A stretch of 64,000 bases of DNA from Gibbula magus (taxonomy: Eukaryota > Mollusca > Gastropoda > Trochida > Trochidae). Shown piece after piece: positions 47,029 through 58,682 of the stretch; position 1 is the stretch's first letter; every line of letters begins with the position of its first letter. Both the position numbers and the translations under genes were made by a program. The stretch lies in NCBI GenBank assembly GCA_936450465.1, contig OW388303.1, positions 8,525,021 through 8,589,020 on the forward strand, given 5' to 3'. Below the pieces are notes generated by a model. The model did not search any database and was not told the DNA's origin. It was given only the letters and a program-made list of their open reading frames with translations.

Positions 47029-47173
47029 CTAGTTGTATAATAAACAGTTTCTACCATCTGTCCAACGTGTGTATATTGTATGTATAAATGACTCATGTAA
47101 CAAACAAAAAAATCGATGTACCCATGAAAAAGAAATAAAGTGATAAAAAAAAACAAAAAAACAATAACTTAAA

Positions 47174-47239
47174 TAACTTAAATATTCAACTTCAGATAGT
47201 AAATCAATGAAATCCTGATGAGCTGCAGAGCCCATGGCT
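47174..47239. repeat. Right end of the inserted tandem-core repeat
   Basis: Contains CCTGATGAGCT, the reverse complement of the AGCTCATCAGG at its left end, and GATGAGCTGCAGAGCCC. A near-identical stretch occurs at 58145-58175. After it the old LINE resumes at TTTTTGGGAGG. Confidence 0.75.
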
Positions 47240-48153
47240 TTATTTTTGGGAGGAACTACAATTTTGGATTGTTCGATTTGTTCATTGTATTTCTCAAAAA
47301 ATAAAATGTCTCTAACAATGAAAAAGTTGCCATTACATTATAGCTAATGCTAATAAAGATAACACTATATGAAAGAATTCGAGACTTGTTACTTCACAGA
47401 ATGCACTTTATAAGATTGTTAGTGCTTGTATCTCTAACTGGTTAAAGAAAACATTAGATTCACTAGTACACACTAACCAAAACCGGCTTTATTCCAGGGA
47501 GAACGCCCAGTGAAAATACAAGATTGCTCTATGATTTAATGTTTGAAACTAAAAAAGGAACTATACCAGGATTAGTTCTTCTAATAAATTCTGAGAAGGT
47601 TTTTGATAAAGTATCTAAAGATTTTTTTAATTTGGTCTAAACTAAATTCGGTTTTGGCCCTGAAATCATTCGGTGGATAAATATTCTGACATATGAAACA
47701 ACATCATGAGTTATTTAACACGGTAAACTCTCAGAATTGTTCATAAATGAACTCGGATGCAGGCAAGGTGACCCTTTGTCGCCATTTCTCTTTATTTTTG
47801 TAATTAATAATAATATAAAAGGTATTGTTATTGACAATAATGAGTATAAATTGATTCAATATGCAGATGGCACTGAATTATTTGTTGATCGCTCAGAACA
47901 CTGTTTAAGGGCTATCGATGACATTAATACATTTTATAAAATGTCAGGGCTTAGAATAAATACAGATAAGACAAAAGCAATATGGATAGGCTCTAGAGAG
48001 ATAGTAGTGAACAATTGTGCAAAGACTGAATGGCAAAGTGGGTTATTTGAAGTACTTGGAATCAAATTTCACAATGACCTTGACAATTTGTGGGTAATCA
48101 ATACCATAAAAAATGATAGATTTATGAAAGTCAACATTGTTGTTGTAATGTGA
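47240..48153 (+). pseudogene. Old LINE, right part (RT domain)
   Basis: Resumes as FWEEL, then NALYKIVSACISNWLKK, a decayed VLLINSEKVFDK block and a 138-aa frame (47737-48153) with GCRQGDPLSPFLFI and YADGTELF. The second catalytic Asp of the ADD motif is Gly, and earlier blocks have stops, so it is inactive. It continues the piece at 41617-42719 across a 4.5-kb insertion. Sequence after the RT thumb is lost. Confidence 0.88.
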
Positions 48154-49702
48154 TAAGTGTCCGTCTTTCAAGTGGAGTGAAACATTTTATTAACTGATTT
48201 TTAACAAAAGTCACTCGTTAAAGCAGTATGCACCTTCAAACTTACAAAATCACTACTTCGGTATTGGTTTATCTAAAGCGGGTAGAAGTGATTAATAAAC
48301 AGATTGAACTCAAATAATCTCCTATTTATTCACAGATGACATGGTTTGTAGGCAATTTCTCAATTATGGTTAAAAAGGGGACTGGAAGTGTTATGTTTGT
48401 TTAGTTTCTAATCATGCATGATAACATATGTTTTAGTGTGTGAATGTCAACTTGGAACGAAACATGTTGTTTACAATCAATCAATTCTAAACTTTGAAGT
48501 GCAGTTTCTCTTCTAGGAGAATAGTGATTGTAGGTTAATATTCAGTATCTTCACATTTTCATAAATTTTGCATATGGTAGATTTTTATTTCAATGAATGA
48601 GGCGCTAAATAACCAATTGTTACGTCAGGGGTGAACAAACCGTTCAATTTATTCTCACAATCCCAGAGCAACACATTTCAGGTTACAAACTAGGGCGTTG
48701 CTTAATTAATTTCCATGTGTATAGTTCAAGGTAAGTCAAATACGCCAAACAGAAAATGAAGAATGAAGCTTACGTTATTTAAACGGACAATGCAATTAAT
48801 ATGTATTAATGATGTTTTCAATGTATTGATTCAAACAACACACGGAACATTATTGGTTGCATTACTGTTTGTCTTGCTTATGTCCTCACTGTGAAACAAA
48901 CGTTCATGAACACAACTTAAGGTTATCAATAATACGACTTTTAACATTTTATATTTTATAATGATATCTACATGGACTATAAACTTAATAATTTGAACCA
49001 CAACATAGTTTTAACATAGGAATCCCCTTTGTCATTGAATGTTCATTGATCATTTGATTAGGAGACAACAAACTATTGCCTGTTGGAAAACAAAAAATGA
49101 AAATGTATATGTTGTACAGATTTTTTTTATATTTCATGTTTTCACATTACATTTTACTTAGTTATCTAAACTTTGGACTAAATGCACATAGAACATATAC
49201 CAAGATACCAAATTAACTGATTCACATCAAAGTAATGAATTCCCCGTGCAACTTACGACAAGATGTCGACTAATGACCATTATAAAACTCCCCAAAGTAC
49301 TGTTGTCTGATTAGATTAAGAGCTCCATCTCTTCTTAACACACACCCACGTGGGTATCGTATATCAACCTCTCTGAATTATACACTTGATCTGAACTTTT
49401 ACACATCTCTTTTAAAAGTGCAAGAGAACTAATAATGTGTTTAAAACTGTCATGATAACTTTGGTTTGGCTTAAGAGTATGTTTTAATTAAAAACATTCA
49501 CAACGATTATATTAACATTTAAAACTAAAAGTAGACATTGTTTCTGCATTTAGTTGGAAATAGGTGTGACTAAATCATAATTTCATTTAATCTTATGAGA
49601 ACACATTGATATGATTATGCATACTAATTAGAACTGATCAGAAATGTTCGGAAATCTGAATAATGTCCACATCATCAATACTTTGTGTTATCATACCATC
49701 CT
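48154..49702. other. AT-rich spacer, nothing recognised
   Basis: No reading frame of note and no repeat partner found. Confidence 0.45.
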
Positions 49703-49822
49703 GCACAGTACAAAAAGTGGTTGAATCCGCTTGCCGGATCCTTCTGGTTTCTTCAGGATCCGGCAATATTTTGGAGAATCCGGAAGGAACCGGCAAATGG
49801 ATTCCACCTTTTTGTCCTGTGC
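49703..49822. repeat. 120-bp imperfect palindrome
   Basis: The two halves are reverse complements with a few mismatches: GCACAGTACAAAAAGTGG at the left pairs with CCACCTTTTTGTCCTGTGC at the right. Internally TTGCCGG and CCGGCAA, GGATCC and CTTCCGG stems repeat. A MITE-like hairpin. Frames on both strands (49638-49899) come from this palindrome. Confidence 0.85.
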
Positions 49823-50079
49823 TTTTTGTTTTCATTTCAAAAGAATACCGCCATTCATTCGGCCTTGTTTATTTGAATAATAAAAGTGTTATCATGTGAT
49901 TTGTCAGTGTACTCACTACCACGAGCAATCACACCTTTGAACGTTGATGTGAATGTCACCTAATATGTATTATGTGTGAAGAGAAGGGAAGCTCAGTTCA
50001 CCAGAGGATTACTCTCTAGCATCAGGAAGACCTGTAACGGCAGTTGTATTCAAACAACAATCTCAGCTGAAAATGTTAA

Positions 50080-50620
50080 CCATGTGCTAATGCGGCGCGC
50101 CTGACATTGGACCTTCTTCTACCTTCTATGACCGGTTTCAAACTGCTCATTCGTTGCATGATGACATCATTCATCAGGACTTTCAAGGCCAGTTCAAAGC
50201 TATATATGAGGGATAGCCTTCATAGAATCCGAATACAATGTACCTGCAGAACTTCGACTTCCCAAAGACAAAAAGGTCTGGGGCGTGAACGACGCGGTCC
50301 ACCTCAACAAGCTGACCCGCTCGACCTATTATGCTATTATTACTTAAGCTTGTTGTTTCTGTCAATGAGAACAGGACACCGACTCTTGACCAGGTTGCAC
50401 TATTATTTACGATTCTCATATGTTGCATTTACATGCTGCCTTAGTTGTGCAGAGAAAATTTGATTCCAACACGTCCAGATTGTTTCGTGGCCAACAGAAC
50501 AATACTGGTGGTTTTTCGCCCTGGGCTTTGGGGTCGTTAAGAAGTACTGCTTCAATTGCCGCTATTTATCTTGGCAAAGGAGCCCATTCTCAATAAAACA
50601 CAACACATCGGAACGGCCGA
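50080..50620 (+). other. Unassigned frames, possibly the 5' part of the DIRS-like element
   Basis: A 118-aa frame at 50107-50463 and the following frame with RLFRGQQNNTGGFSPW (about 50485-50530) look like low-constraint basic sequence of the kind seen near the end of retroelement gag proteins. No motif is decisive. About 1 kb separates this from the DIRS-like RT. Confidence 0.25.
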
Positions 50621-51649
50621 TCAGTGACAAAACATCATCATATAAACACATAACTCATCCTCAATATACAATACATCCCAACAGGTGACACAAGCATTAT
50701 GGTCATAGAACTAGCCCGCCACATAAACCAGAGATAACAACTCATGTATGAGGAAAACAACTCTGGAACTGTGCCCTTCCAACGAATGCTATGTTCTTAC
50801 TAGGAATTTAGTAGTATACAACATGACGTCACAACATGAAAACTGCATTGTTTCAACACAGGACAGCAATGGCAACAACAGTATTGTCAAAGCTTTGCAG
50901 CCTATTGCAAACGTTGCACATAATACATTAACAAAGATGATACTGTACATCATTCATATTAACACGAGGTATTATAAATATATTCACAACCCGCTGTGAA
51001 TGACATACTTACATCAAAACAGAATATAAAGGCTCTACAGCCTAACCATACACGGAAGCTCACTATAGAGCAAACTAACTTTACATACCATACTCGGTAA
51101 AATTGATACGTGACTCACACCTGTCATCCGAACGATCGAGCACACTCAATTTACGACTCGAAACAGCAGACAATGATCACTTTGACATCAGTGTCTAATC
51201 GCACCATCACGGTGCATAATTACCACTACCTGCAAGACAAAACAAAAAAGATATTTTTACATATAAAATGCAGATATAATCAGCGAACATTTCAATAAAA
51301 TAAAGGTTAACAGTGAGAACTCTGCCGTGTCTAAAGCGAGAGAGACGACATTGAAAACCCCTCCATTAAAATACCCTACACCCCACCATCTAGCGGGCAT
51401 ATTATCTCCCTTGATTCACTCGCATACACCCAGGAGAAAATAGTTCCTGTCTAACTCATTACATTCAACCGAAAGAAACAATATTTACCAGACAGCAGAA
51501 TTGACATGATAGCAAAAACTATCAAATCGTTCAGTAGAGGTCTCGGTGGCCATGGTGTTCAAGTGTTTTGTCGTTCCTTCCCCCAGACTCAATCTCACAA
51601 GACAAACTGCCAAGCTATTGAAGACAGCGACCAACTATAGACAGTGGTA
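50621..51649. other. Spacer, no gene recognised
   Basis: Less AT-biased than its surroundings, with frames at 50748-50999 and 51110-51298 that have no recognised domain. Confidence 0.35.
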
Positions 51650-53250
51650 GCCCCTTGACACTGTGAACCGTTGACATCGTCTTACTGCATGGGGACATAT
51701 TGGCTCTCCAAATACTGTTATTGGCTGGATTCGTGATGGAATTAAGATACCTTTTGGGAACATTCCTTTTAGATTCGACTTTAATAATCCTTCCTTTTCA
51801 GTAAGAGAGTGTTCATTTATTGAGTGTGAGGTAAATGATTTGCTCGTCTTTTGAGTTATTGAAACATTTAATTAACATTGACTTTGCTTCGGCTATTGGT
51901 TGTGTACTAATGAAAAAACGATAGACTCTCAAAGAATTTGATGTATCTTAATACTTGTTGAAGATGTAAGACACGTTTCAGATATCATCAAACCCTAAAT
52001 ATGTATGGTTGTACTTGATTTTTAAAATGGTTCCTCTTCACTCTCATGTTCGTGTATAGGTATTACAATGGTGTGATTTACCTCTTCAGGTGTAATTGTA
52101 TCCCATATTATTACACCAAATTCCCGAAAACTGTCATAAAATATCCTCGCGCTGTTGGCCGTGGAGTTGTTGTTTATGTAGATGATATACATGAAGACAG
52201 ATAGTAGGCACATCTCAGATCACAAGGACTGGTTGTTGCATACACTTGAAGACTTGGGCATAAGAATCCATTATGACGAAATTGATTAAGCTTATTCTCA
52301 GCATGTTGATTATGAAGATGTTGCTTTATTTACAAATACTGAGAGTGGTTTAGTTTAGACTAAGGCTACAAAGAATGTGATTCGGCACATAAGAGTGACA
52401 TACCTAGAACCTAGAAATGTTTTTGCTCATTGTTTAGCCTATAGACAGTGTGTTTCTCTATTACGGGCAGTTGGTTCAGGTTTATTACTCCTCAGAGCTA
52501 GTTGCAGACTACGTGATAGCAGGGAAACTTGTGTCGCCTGTCTCGCAAGTGACGTTGTAGTTGAACTACAGTGGTTGTTCGATTGTAGAGAGGTATAAAA
52601 AAAATACTAATGGTGCTCAGATAATAACTGATGCCTCTCAGATAGGATGGCAGGCACTCTTCACATCTTATATATACTACAGACTCATTTCAACTGCAGT
52701 TCAGACATTTCAAGCAGGTTATCCAACTTCAGGAAAGTTTCTGTTATGTTGATGGTGATAATGGCGTTTATGAACTAAGTATACATTTTCCTACAGGAAA
52801 CAGTACCAGTTATCTCAACAACAATATGTTTTAGTCAAAGTTGGTTAGTTGCGACTTATTTAAGCAGAATTTCTCTGCAATACAATCGTCCGACAGCAGC
52901 AATGGACATGCAGACATGTTTCAAGACTGTTTCAGTACATGAACATCTTATTAGGACCTCTTCGGTGTCGATCACTTCGCCAGTTTTGATTATATATATA
53001 TTTGATTATATATATATATATATATATATATGTATAGTAAGTTACCCAAACTCAACAGTCGGTTTTGGGAAACATTATCACAGGGGGGTGGAAACTAACT
53101 TTGTAAATGCACCTTTTGGTATTCTACAGAAAATTCAAATGCCATTGTCAAACAAGAAGCGTTTGTAACTGTTATTATCCTGTTCTGGTTAACTCAATTG
53201 TTAACTCTTATGATCTACTAAGCATGATAGTGATCGACATAACTCTGGGA
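51650..53250 (+). pseudogene. Decayed DIRS-like retroelement (RT, RNase H, methyltransferase-like)
   Basis: Pieces appear in the expected order in shifting frames. AWGHIGSPNTVIGWIRDGIK (about 51690-51750) matches the N-terminal RT segment of DIRS-type elements. VVYVDDI at about 52170-52190 is the RT active site, followed by DWLLHTLEDLGIRIHYDE. IITDASQIGWQALF at about 52620-52660 is the start of RNase H. NFVNAPFGILQKI with VIILFWLTQLL (53095-53205) resembles the NPPF...PxW region of the methyltransferase-like domain seen in DIRS elements. There are many stops. A tyrosine recombinase was not identified, so DIRS versus Ngaro placement rests on the methyltransferase-like region. Confidence 0.65.
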
Positions 53251-54043
53251 ATAACAAACAACCAAAGGACAGTTATGACAGTGTTCTCCAAAAGTTGAAT
53301 TTGTTTACACCTTAATGAACAAGATTTTCCTTCTGAATCTACCTCCCTCCTGATTAGCACACTTTTTTTGTTCAGATACCTTGGAGAGGCCAAGATCTTT
53401 CGTAATACTGGTGTATTCCTTTAGGTCATGTGTACATGTGTATGCAGTTTATCAGATAAGCAAGTAAGCATATCATTCTCACATAAGACTACTAGCAGCA
53501 CCACAATGTGTATGAAGGATGCAAAGGTTATGCCTGTCTCAGCATTCACAAATCTGTTCATGTTAAGGTCAGACAATGACAATCTTTCCATGCATGAGTC
53601 GAGGTTAACGTTAATCAAGTTTTGACTTCAAAATGGGTATTACATTTACCCAAGAATGAATGCTTTGAATGCCTAGTGTCGAATGAACCGGTTTGTACAC
53701 CCACATACTTACCCCAATTAATTCCATCTGTTTGTCCTCAGAAAAGTAAACACCCATTTGGTACACGTCTCTAATACACTTTACCAGTTGACGCATACGA
53801 GGTCGATAGAAAGTTGTTGGTAAAGTAATTAGAATTGTAAGGTTAAGTTGGTAAAACTATCCAACCCTCTGGGAATGTACACAGATATCAAGATCATAGA
53901 TAACGTGGGTCATTGCCAGGCGGAAGACGAGAGGCTCTTAAAGTAATTGCTTATGGTTTTATATTGACAAAACAACGATAATAAATAAATAACCCCACCT
54001 GATATAATACGAAATTATTTTAATGGACATGTTTTGTATTTTT
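53251..54043. other. Spacer, nothing recognised
   Basis: Overlapping frames on both strands at 53421-53625 and 53611-53796 have no domain. Part may be the unrecognisable 3' remainder of the DIRS-like element. Confidence 0.35.
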
Positions 54044-55959
54044 AATATCACCCAGTCCTCCGCTGCATATCTTGCACATTTCGGCTGCCGCAACATCCGA
54101 TATGAAATTAGCCTAGTTGATATTTAGCCTGTTTTGTCCGCCACAATGTCCGCTAACCATCTGTCAATAAAAGTATCTTAACCATTATGCAAATGATCTA
54201 CAACGAATATAAAGAAGCAGGTCGTAAATATTGGTGTCACATGACCTTTACACAAAGATTTAGTTATTCGGACTAAACCAAAACCAGTACAGACGATCGA
54301 AATATTTATACTGTATGCGTTATGTGCCAAAAAGTATTCGGAAGGTGACATATTATTTCCATTGACTTGTACACTAATTTATACTATCGATGTTTATTAC
54401 TAAAGTAAGAAGTAATAAGTAATTTTAATAATTCAGAAACATCTCGTGTTAACAATTCACTTATTATATATTACAGGAGGTAAAGAAGTCTACAACCTAC
54501 TGGCGATGTTCTTTGAAAAGCAAGGCCCAGACCTGCCTTGCTACCGTTCGACAGACCATAGACGACTTCATCCCTGGTCCAAAGGAACACACACATGCTG
54601 GGTATCCGTCAGCAAGAATATCAACGAGCGCTTCTTGCAAAATCAAGCAGCAATGCAAGGGCCAACTTTTTAAGTCAGATCAGCAGATTCTTGAACAGGA
54701 GTACCAGCTACTTGCTTATGAGCAAGTCAACACTGTCATCATGCCAACGATGGTGGCCATGGCCAAGAGGGGCAATCGTGCTCGTGAGGCTATACGACCA
54801 CCTGAATTTGACTCCCTTGAATTTGAGGGAAATTAATTTGTTTGTATTCATAATGTATGTTATTCAAACAGCTGATTTCAGTTATAATTGTATAATAATT
54901 GTATAAATATTTGTATAATAATCATTTAAGTCTCTAAGTCATAATTGTAGTGTATAATAATTGTGCCGAGTTCCGGACTCTGAAGGAGGCAGCCGGCGCT
55001 GAACTGATGCCGCTGTTCATATATGCTTAGAACCAGTGGGTTTTCAGTGATTGTTGGACAGTGGCATCGTGGTCAGTGTTTGGTCTTGTTGTGAGGACCA
55101 ACAATGACTGTGAAGGTACATATAATTATGGTACCATTAATATAAAAAGATATAAATATTATCATCAGCATCAATAATATATTATTATTTAAAAAGACCA
55201 AAATGTTTAACAACGCCCTGGGAAAAGTATGGAGAGACTACGAGAACAAAATCCTGACACCAAGACAGTCACTCGTTAATATTGCAAAATTGTTATCAAA
55301 GTGACCAGACCAGTGCATGACCAGAATTGAATGTAATGTGAAATGTATTCAAGGTTAACAAGTATAATATTGGGATGCATATTGATGCTGTAATGTAAAT
55401 GTATGTTGCTTGTATTGTGAAATACATAACGTAATGAATAAACTATGATGTATTTGATGTGAATAATGTGATGTGTATTTTGAATAAAAGATATATAATA
55501 TATATATATATATTGGCATGCATTGTAGTGCACAAGAAATAAACTATGAAATGTATGTTGCATAATGAACATATGCATGCATACTGAATAACATATGATG
55601 AGACATGTATTGTAAATAAAAAAAATATGAAATGTAAGATTAACTATATATACATATGCAGTATATTTTTATATGAATAAAATATGAAGAGACATACAAA
55701 TCGTTTTTATCATTATTTGTCGTTATTTTCCGGATATATATATCCGGTATGTACCCATTCCCGAAACACTTATCAGCGGCCGAAATGAGTCAAATATCCT
55801 CTTATTAACCATCGGACATAGCGGCGGACGAAATGGGTAGGATATCAGCGAGACTAATTAACCTTCGGGTGAACCGGCGGCCGAACTGGGTTACTTCAAG
55901 CGGCCGAACTGGCCTAGCGGCCCAACTGGGTTACTTCGAGCGGCCGGACCGGGTGTATT
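54044..55959 (+). mobile_element. Internally deleted MULE-type transposon
   Basis: Long, diverged inverted ends. The left end (54044-54170, AATATCACCCAGTCCTCCGC) pairs with the reverse complement of the right end (55720-55959, AATACACCCGGTCCGGCCGC). A second matching stretch contains TTTTGTCCGCCACAATGTCC versus TTTCGTCCGCCGCTATGTCC. The right end has extra GCGGCCGAACTGG units. In between lie a FLYWCH exon and MULE transposase C-terminal pieces. A target duplication was not resolved. Confidence 0.7.
54476..55303 (+). pseudogene. FLYWCH zinc finger plus MULE transposase remnant
   Basis: After TATTACAG (54475) a frame runs to TAA at 54834. It has a FLYWCH-type finger, TYWRCSLKSKAQTC...EHTH (Cys 11 and 20, His 38 and 40 of the exon), a helix-rich segment and MAKRGNRAREAIRPP. 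The last part is the bridge that in FLYWCH-MULE proteins leads into the transposase. The DDE core is missing. About 54968-55133 gives EFRTLKEAAGAELMPL, an in-frame TAG, then NQWVFSDCWTVASWSVFG and VRTNNDCE before a GTACAT donor-like site. 55202-55301 gives MFNNALGKVWRDYENKILTP and RQSLVNIAKLLSK, the end of the transposase. In complete elements this protein cuts and moves the element; here it cannot. Confidence 0.72.
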
Positions 55960-57789
55960 CCTTTTTTTTACAAAAAAAGCAAATCATAAAGTAGCCATTG
56001 TGATGTTCTGGCCAAGCATTAACTTCTACCCTATTACAATCTTTTGCAAATCCTTCCCTAGGTTCAGATGAATTATAACTTACTTATGTCTTTTAAGTAA
56101 TTTCGACATCGTGTTACTGATAACCTTAAGCAACTTAATGAATGTTTCTAACGTTGTGTTGAGACATTGGTCAGTATATTGTGTGACAATCAAGTATAAC
56201 GGATACAGATATAATCAAATCAACGTTTAGGACCTGCTTCATTACCCAGACATAGAAATCCAATATCCAGGTACCAATGAACTGAGGTTCATTTAGTACT
56301 GACATGTAAACTGGTAATTGATACGTCTGTGTTACATGCAAATGCAAGGGTCATGGAGTACAGGCAATTAAATTTTAACTTCCTACTTCCATTCACGTGG
56401 GAAATGGTTTCGTGAGGTTTGGGATGGTCGGCTTATGGTCGGTTCATGATTATCTTTTTATGGTAACTCATATGAATGTTTTGCTTTACATCGTTGTAGG
56501 GAGGATCTCGGCTTAAGATAATATCAACATGTATTTTCTTTAAAAAAATCATTTTACACTTATCTAAAGGAAACAGGGCGAATTAATTCCAAATAATGTT
56601 TTCATAATGTTTAACAATGATTGGTCGTTCTGACTTGCAACTGCATTCATTATTTCTTTATGCCGGAGCGGTATTCACGTTTGTTGAATCCCAATTAATG
56701 GTCCCCCTTTGTTCTACACGTGAAATATACGACTTTGCTACTTTATTAATTCTAAAGTTATATTTAATTTAACCCTTCGCTATTTTACATGTATAAGATC
56801 ACATATTCATAAAAGCTACTCTTATTTAAATTTGATACTTCAAGTTCGTGATAACTTCTATCGTTTTAAGTTTGTTGTTACATTTGAGTGAGTCAGTCAG
56901 TTATTGTTTAACAACACAGCCATTTGCGGTAAAACGACCACCTCAGTTGATATTATCATATGTATGATTTTCAATTGCAAATATCTCAAGTTTCGAAATG
57001 ATAATCTAAAACTGAAAAGTACAGGTGTTTAGCCAGCAGTCAAAGAATTATTCTACATGACTTTTTAAAAAAATAATGATATTTTTAATGATACACATTG
57101 TCCATTGACATTTAAGACATATTCTATGTGGAATTCTGCACACATTTTAAACGTGATAGGGATCATGTCGGTGGAAATTTTAAGTTTTACCCCTATCTTC
57201 ATTAAACAAAGAAATTTTAACTAAAATGTAAGCACAGCCACCAATTAATTCATCCAAACTACTGCAGATAAGTATTATTGTATCTTGTCACAGTCAAATG
57301 CATCTGATTTCTTTTAAATATTGGATTAATCAAAACCAACTGAGGTGATAAGTTTCTTTTGCCTTCGTAAATGATGTTCATTTAATGAATGACGAATCCA
57401 AGATCACCATGCTTTTATCGCGGTCATCTTATGACGTCATCCTATTGTTACAATGAAGTCATATGATTGAGAGTGTTATTTTACTTAGTAGAATAATATG
57501 TTATTTCACTGATTGAAAACAAAGCTTTTAATTTAATCAATAAATACTGTATTTCATCACAGAAAATATAATAAATCATAATACTAGAATGACTACTACA
57601 TTTTATGTCACAATAGTTCCTTGTTCTTTCTCATTAAATTCACTCGTTATAAGCTGCATTTCATCGCAATTATATAAAGAGGAACGTGAATATTTTATAT
57701 TTGGTCGATTTCAGCGATCTATGTACAGTTATCGATATATAAGCAATGAATGTCCTGCGTGTTAAGACAAATTGTCAATTTAATTCCCC
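55960..57789. other. AT-rich spacer with a SINE tail trace
   Basis: 56887-56935 (GTGAGTCAGTCAGTTATTGTTTAACA) looks like a minus-strand remnant of the ctcactcac-tailed SINE. 57440-57510 resembles 32140-32200. No coding frame was recognised. Confidence 0.45.
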
Positions 57790-57872
57790 GTTCGCATGCA
57801 TCGATTTACTCACTTGAGTATATTTACTCACGTAAGTAAATATACTCACGTGAGTATTTAGTGCATGCGAAC
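57790..57872. repeat. 83-bp near-palindromic Harbinger-related MITE end
   Basis: GTTCGCATGCATCGATTTAC at the left pairs with GTATTTAGTGCATGCGAAC at the right; the middle is TTTACTCACGTAAGTAAATA. The same motifs recur at 58250, 58470 and 61725-61795. It is one of several nested ends around the autonomous Harbinger. Confidence 0.8.
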
Positions 57873-58144
57873 GCATATACTCACCTAAGTAAATTTACTC
57901 CAGGAGCAATGCAGTAATATCTTTGCAGGAACTGTAATACTTGGACAACCAATTTTTCAGGGCTAAGATTGTGAATTATGTTACTTATAGACTCTGAAAA
58001 AAATTTGAAAAGGAGCCTCTTCTTCGGAAAATCCCATTTTTTACAGTCTCCTTTTCAATATTTAATAACATAGTGATAGTTTGAGTGTAAGACTACATTG
58101 AGAGCAATATATTTCATTCTTCAACATCAAACAATATAAACCCC

Positions 58145-58175
58145 GATGAGCTACAGAGCCCGTGGCTCTATTTTT
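58145..58175 (+). repeat. Second copy of the GATGAGCT-CAGAGCCC repeat end
   Basis: 31 bp nearly identical to 47217-47247 (GATGAGCTACAGAGCCCGTG here). Probably a stray right end of the same tandem-core repeat family that invaded the old LINE. Confidence 0.75.
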
Positions 58176-58550
58176 CTTCAGGTTTTAGAAAATCCGTAAG
58201 TTTAACAACATAAAATAAAGAAATACTCCCCCTTGTTTTGTCAATGTCATGCGAACGCTTTAGCCCCTTTCACATGCACAAGTTTACTCCTGTGAGTATA
58301 TTTACTCCTGTAAGTATAATTACTTACGGTAAGTAAACGTGTCATGTGAACGGGTATACTCCTGGGTGTATCTTTGCTCCTGGAGTATATTTACACCACC
58401 TCAGGGGGTCTAGTAAAAGTATTATACTCCCGAAGTAAATTTACTCCATAAGTAAACTGTGCCATGTGAACGCATTTTTCCTTTTACTCCCCGGAGCAAA
58501 CGTTATGGATACACGTCTAAAAATAACAAATCCTTGTATCCGCCTTCAAT

Positions 58551-58640
58551 TAGACAAGACAGTCACATGACATGTCTGATTAGACCAGACAGTCACATGA
58601 CCTGTCTTATTAGACCAGACAGTCACATGACCTGTCTGAT
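58551..58640 (+). repeat. Three 30-bp tandem units before the Myb-like gene
   Basis: Units at 58551, 58581 and 58611 of the form AGACCAGACAGTCACATGAC plus CTGTCTGATT. Each contains the near-palindrome CAGTCACATGACCTG with a CACATG E-box-like core. The array lies 40 bp upstream of the start codon, so it may be promoter sequence of the element. Confidence 0.9.
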
Positions 58641-58682
58641 TTTTTAGTTCCTGTGGGTACAATTGTCTTCAAACAGTTAAGA

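Larger units (their letters stand above)
43380..47159 (+). mobile_element. 5'-truncated Tx1/L1-type LINE with target duplication
   Basis: The 14-bp sequence AACAATAACTTAAA flanks it at 43366-43379 and 47160-47173. It starts inside the endonuclease coding region and ends in an A-rich tail (47108-47159), as expected for target-primed reverse transcription. Length is about 3.8 kb. Much less decayed than the surrounding LINE. Confidence 0.95.

Noticed and set aside
54513..54836. Separate 107-aa gene starting at 54513
   Set aside because: The start is a TTG inside the FLYWCH exon, which is open upstream to the acceptor at 54475.
58653..58682. Upstream extension of the Myb-like protein
   Set aside because: That stretch begins at GTG, not ATG; the ATG at 58683 has good initiation context.
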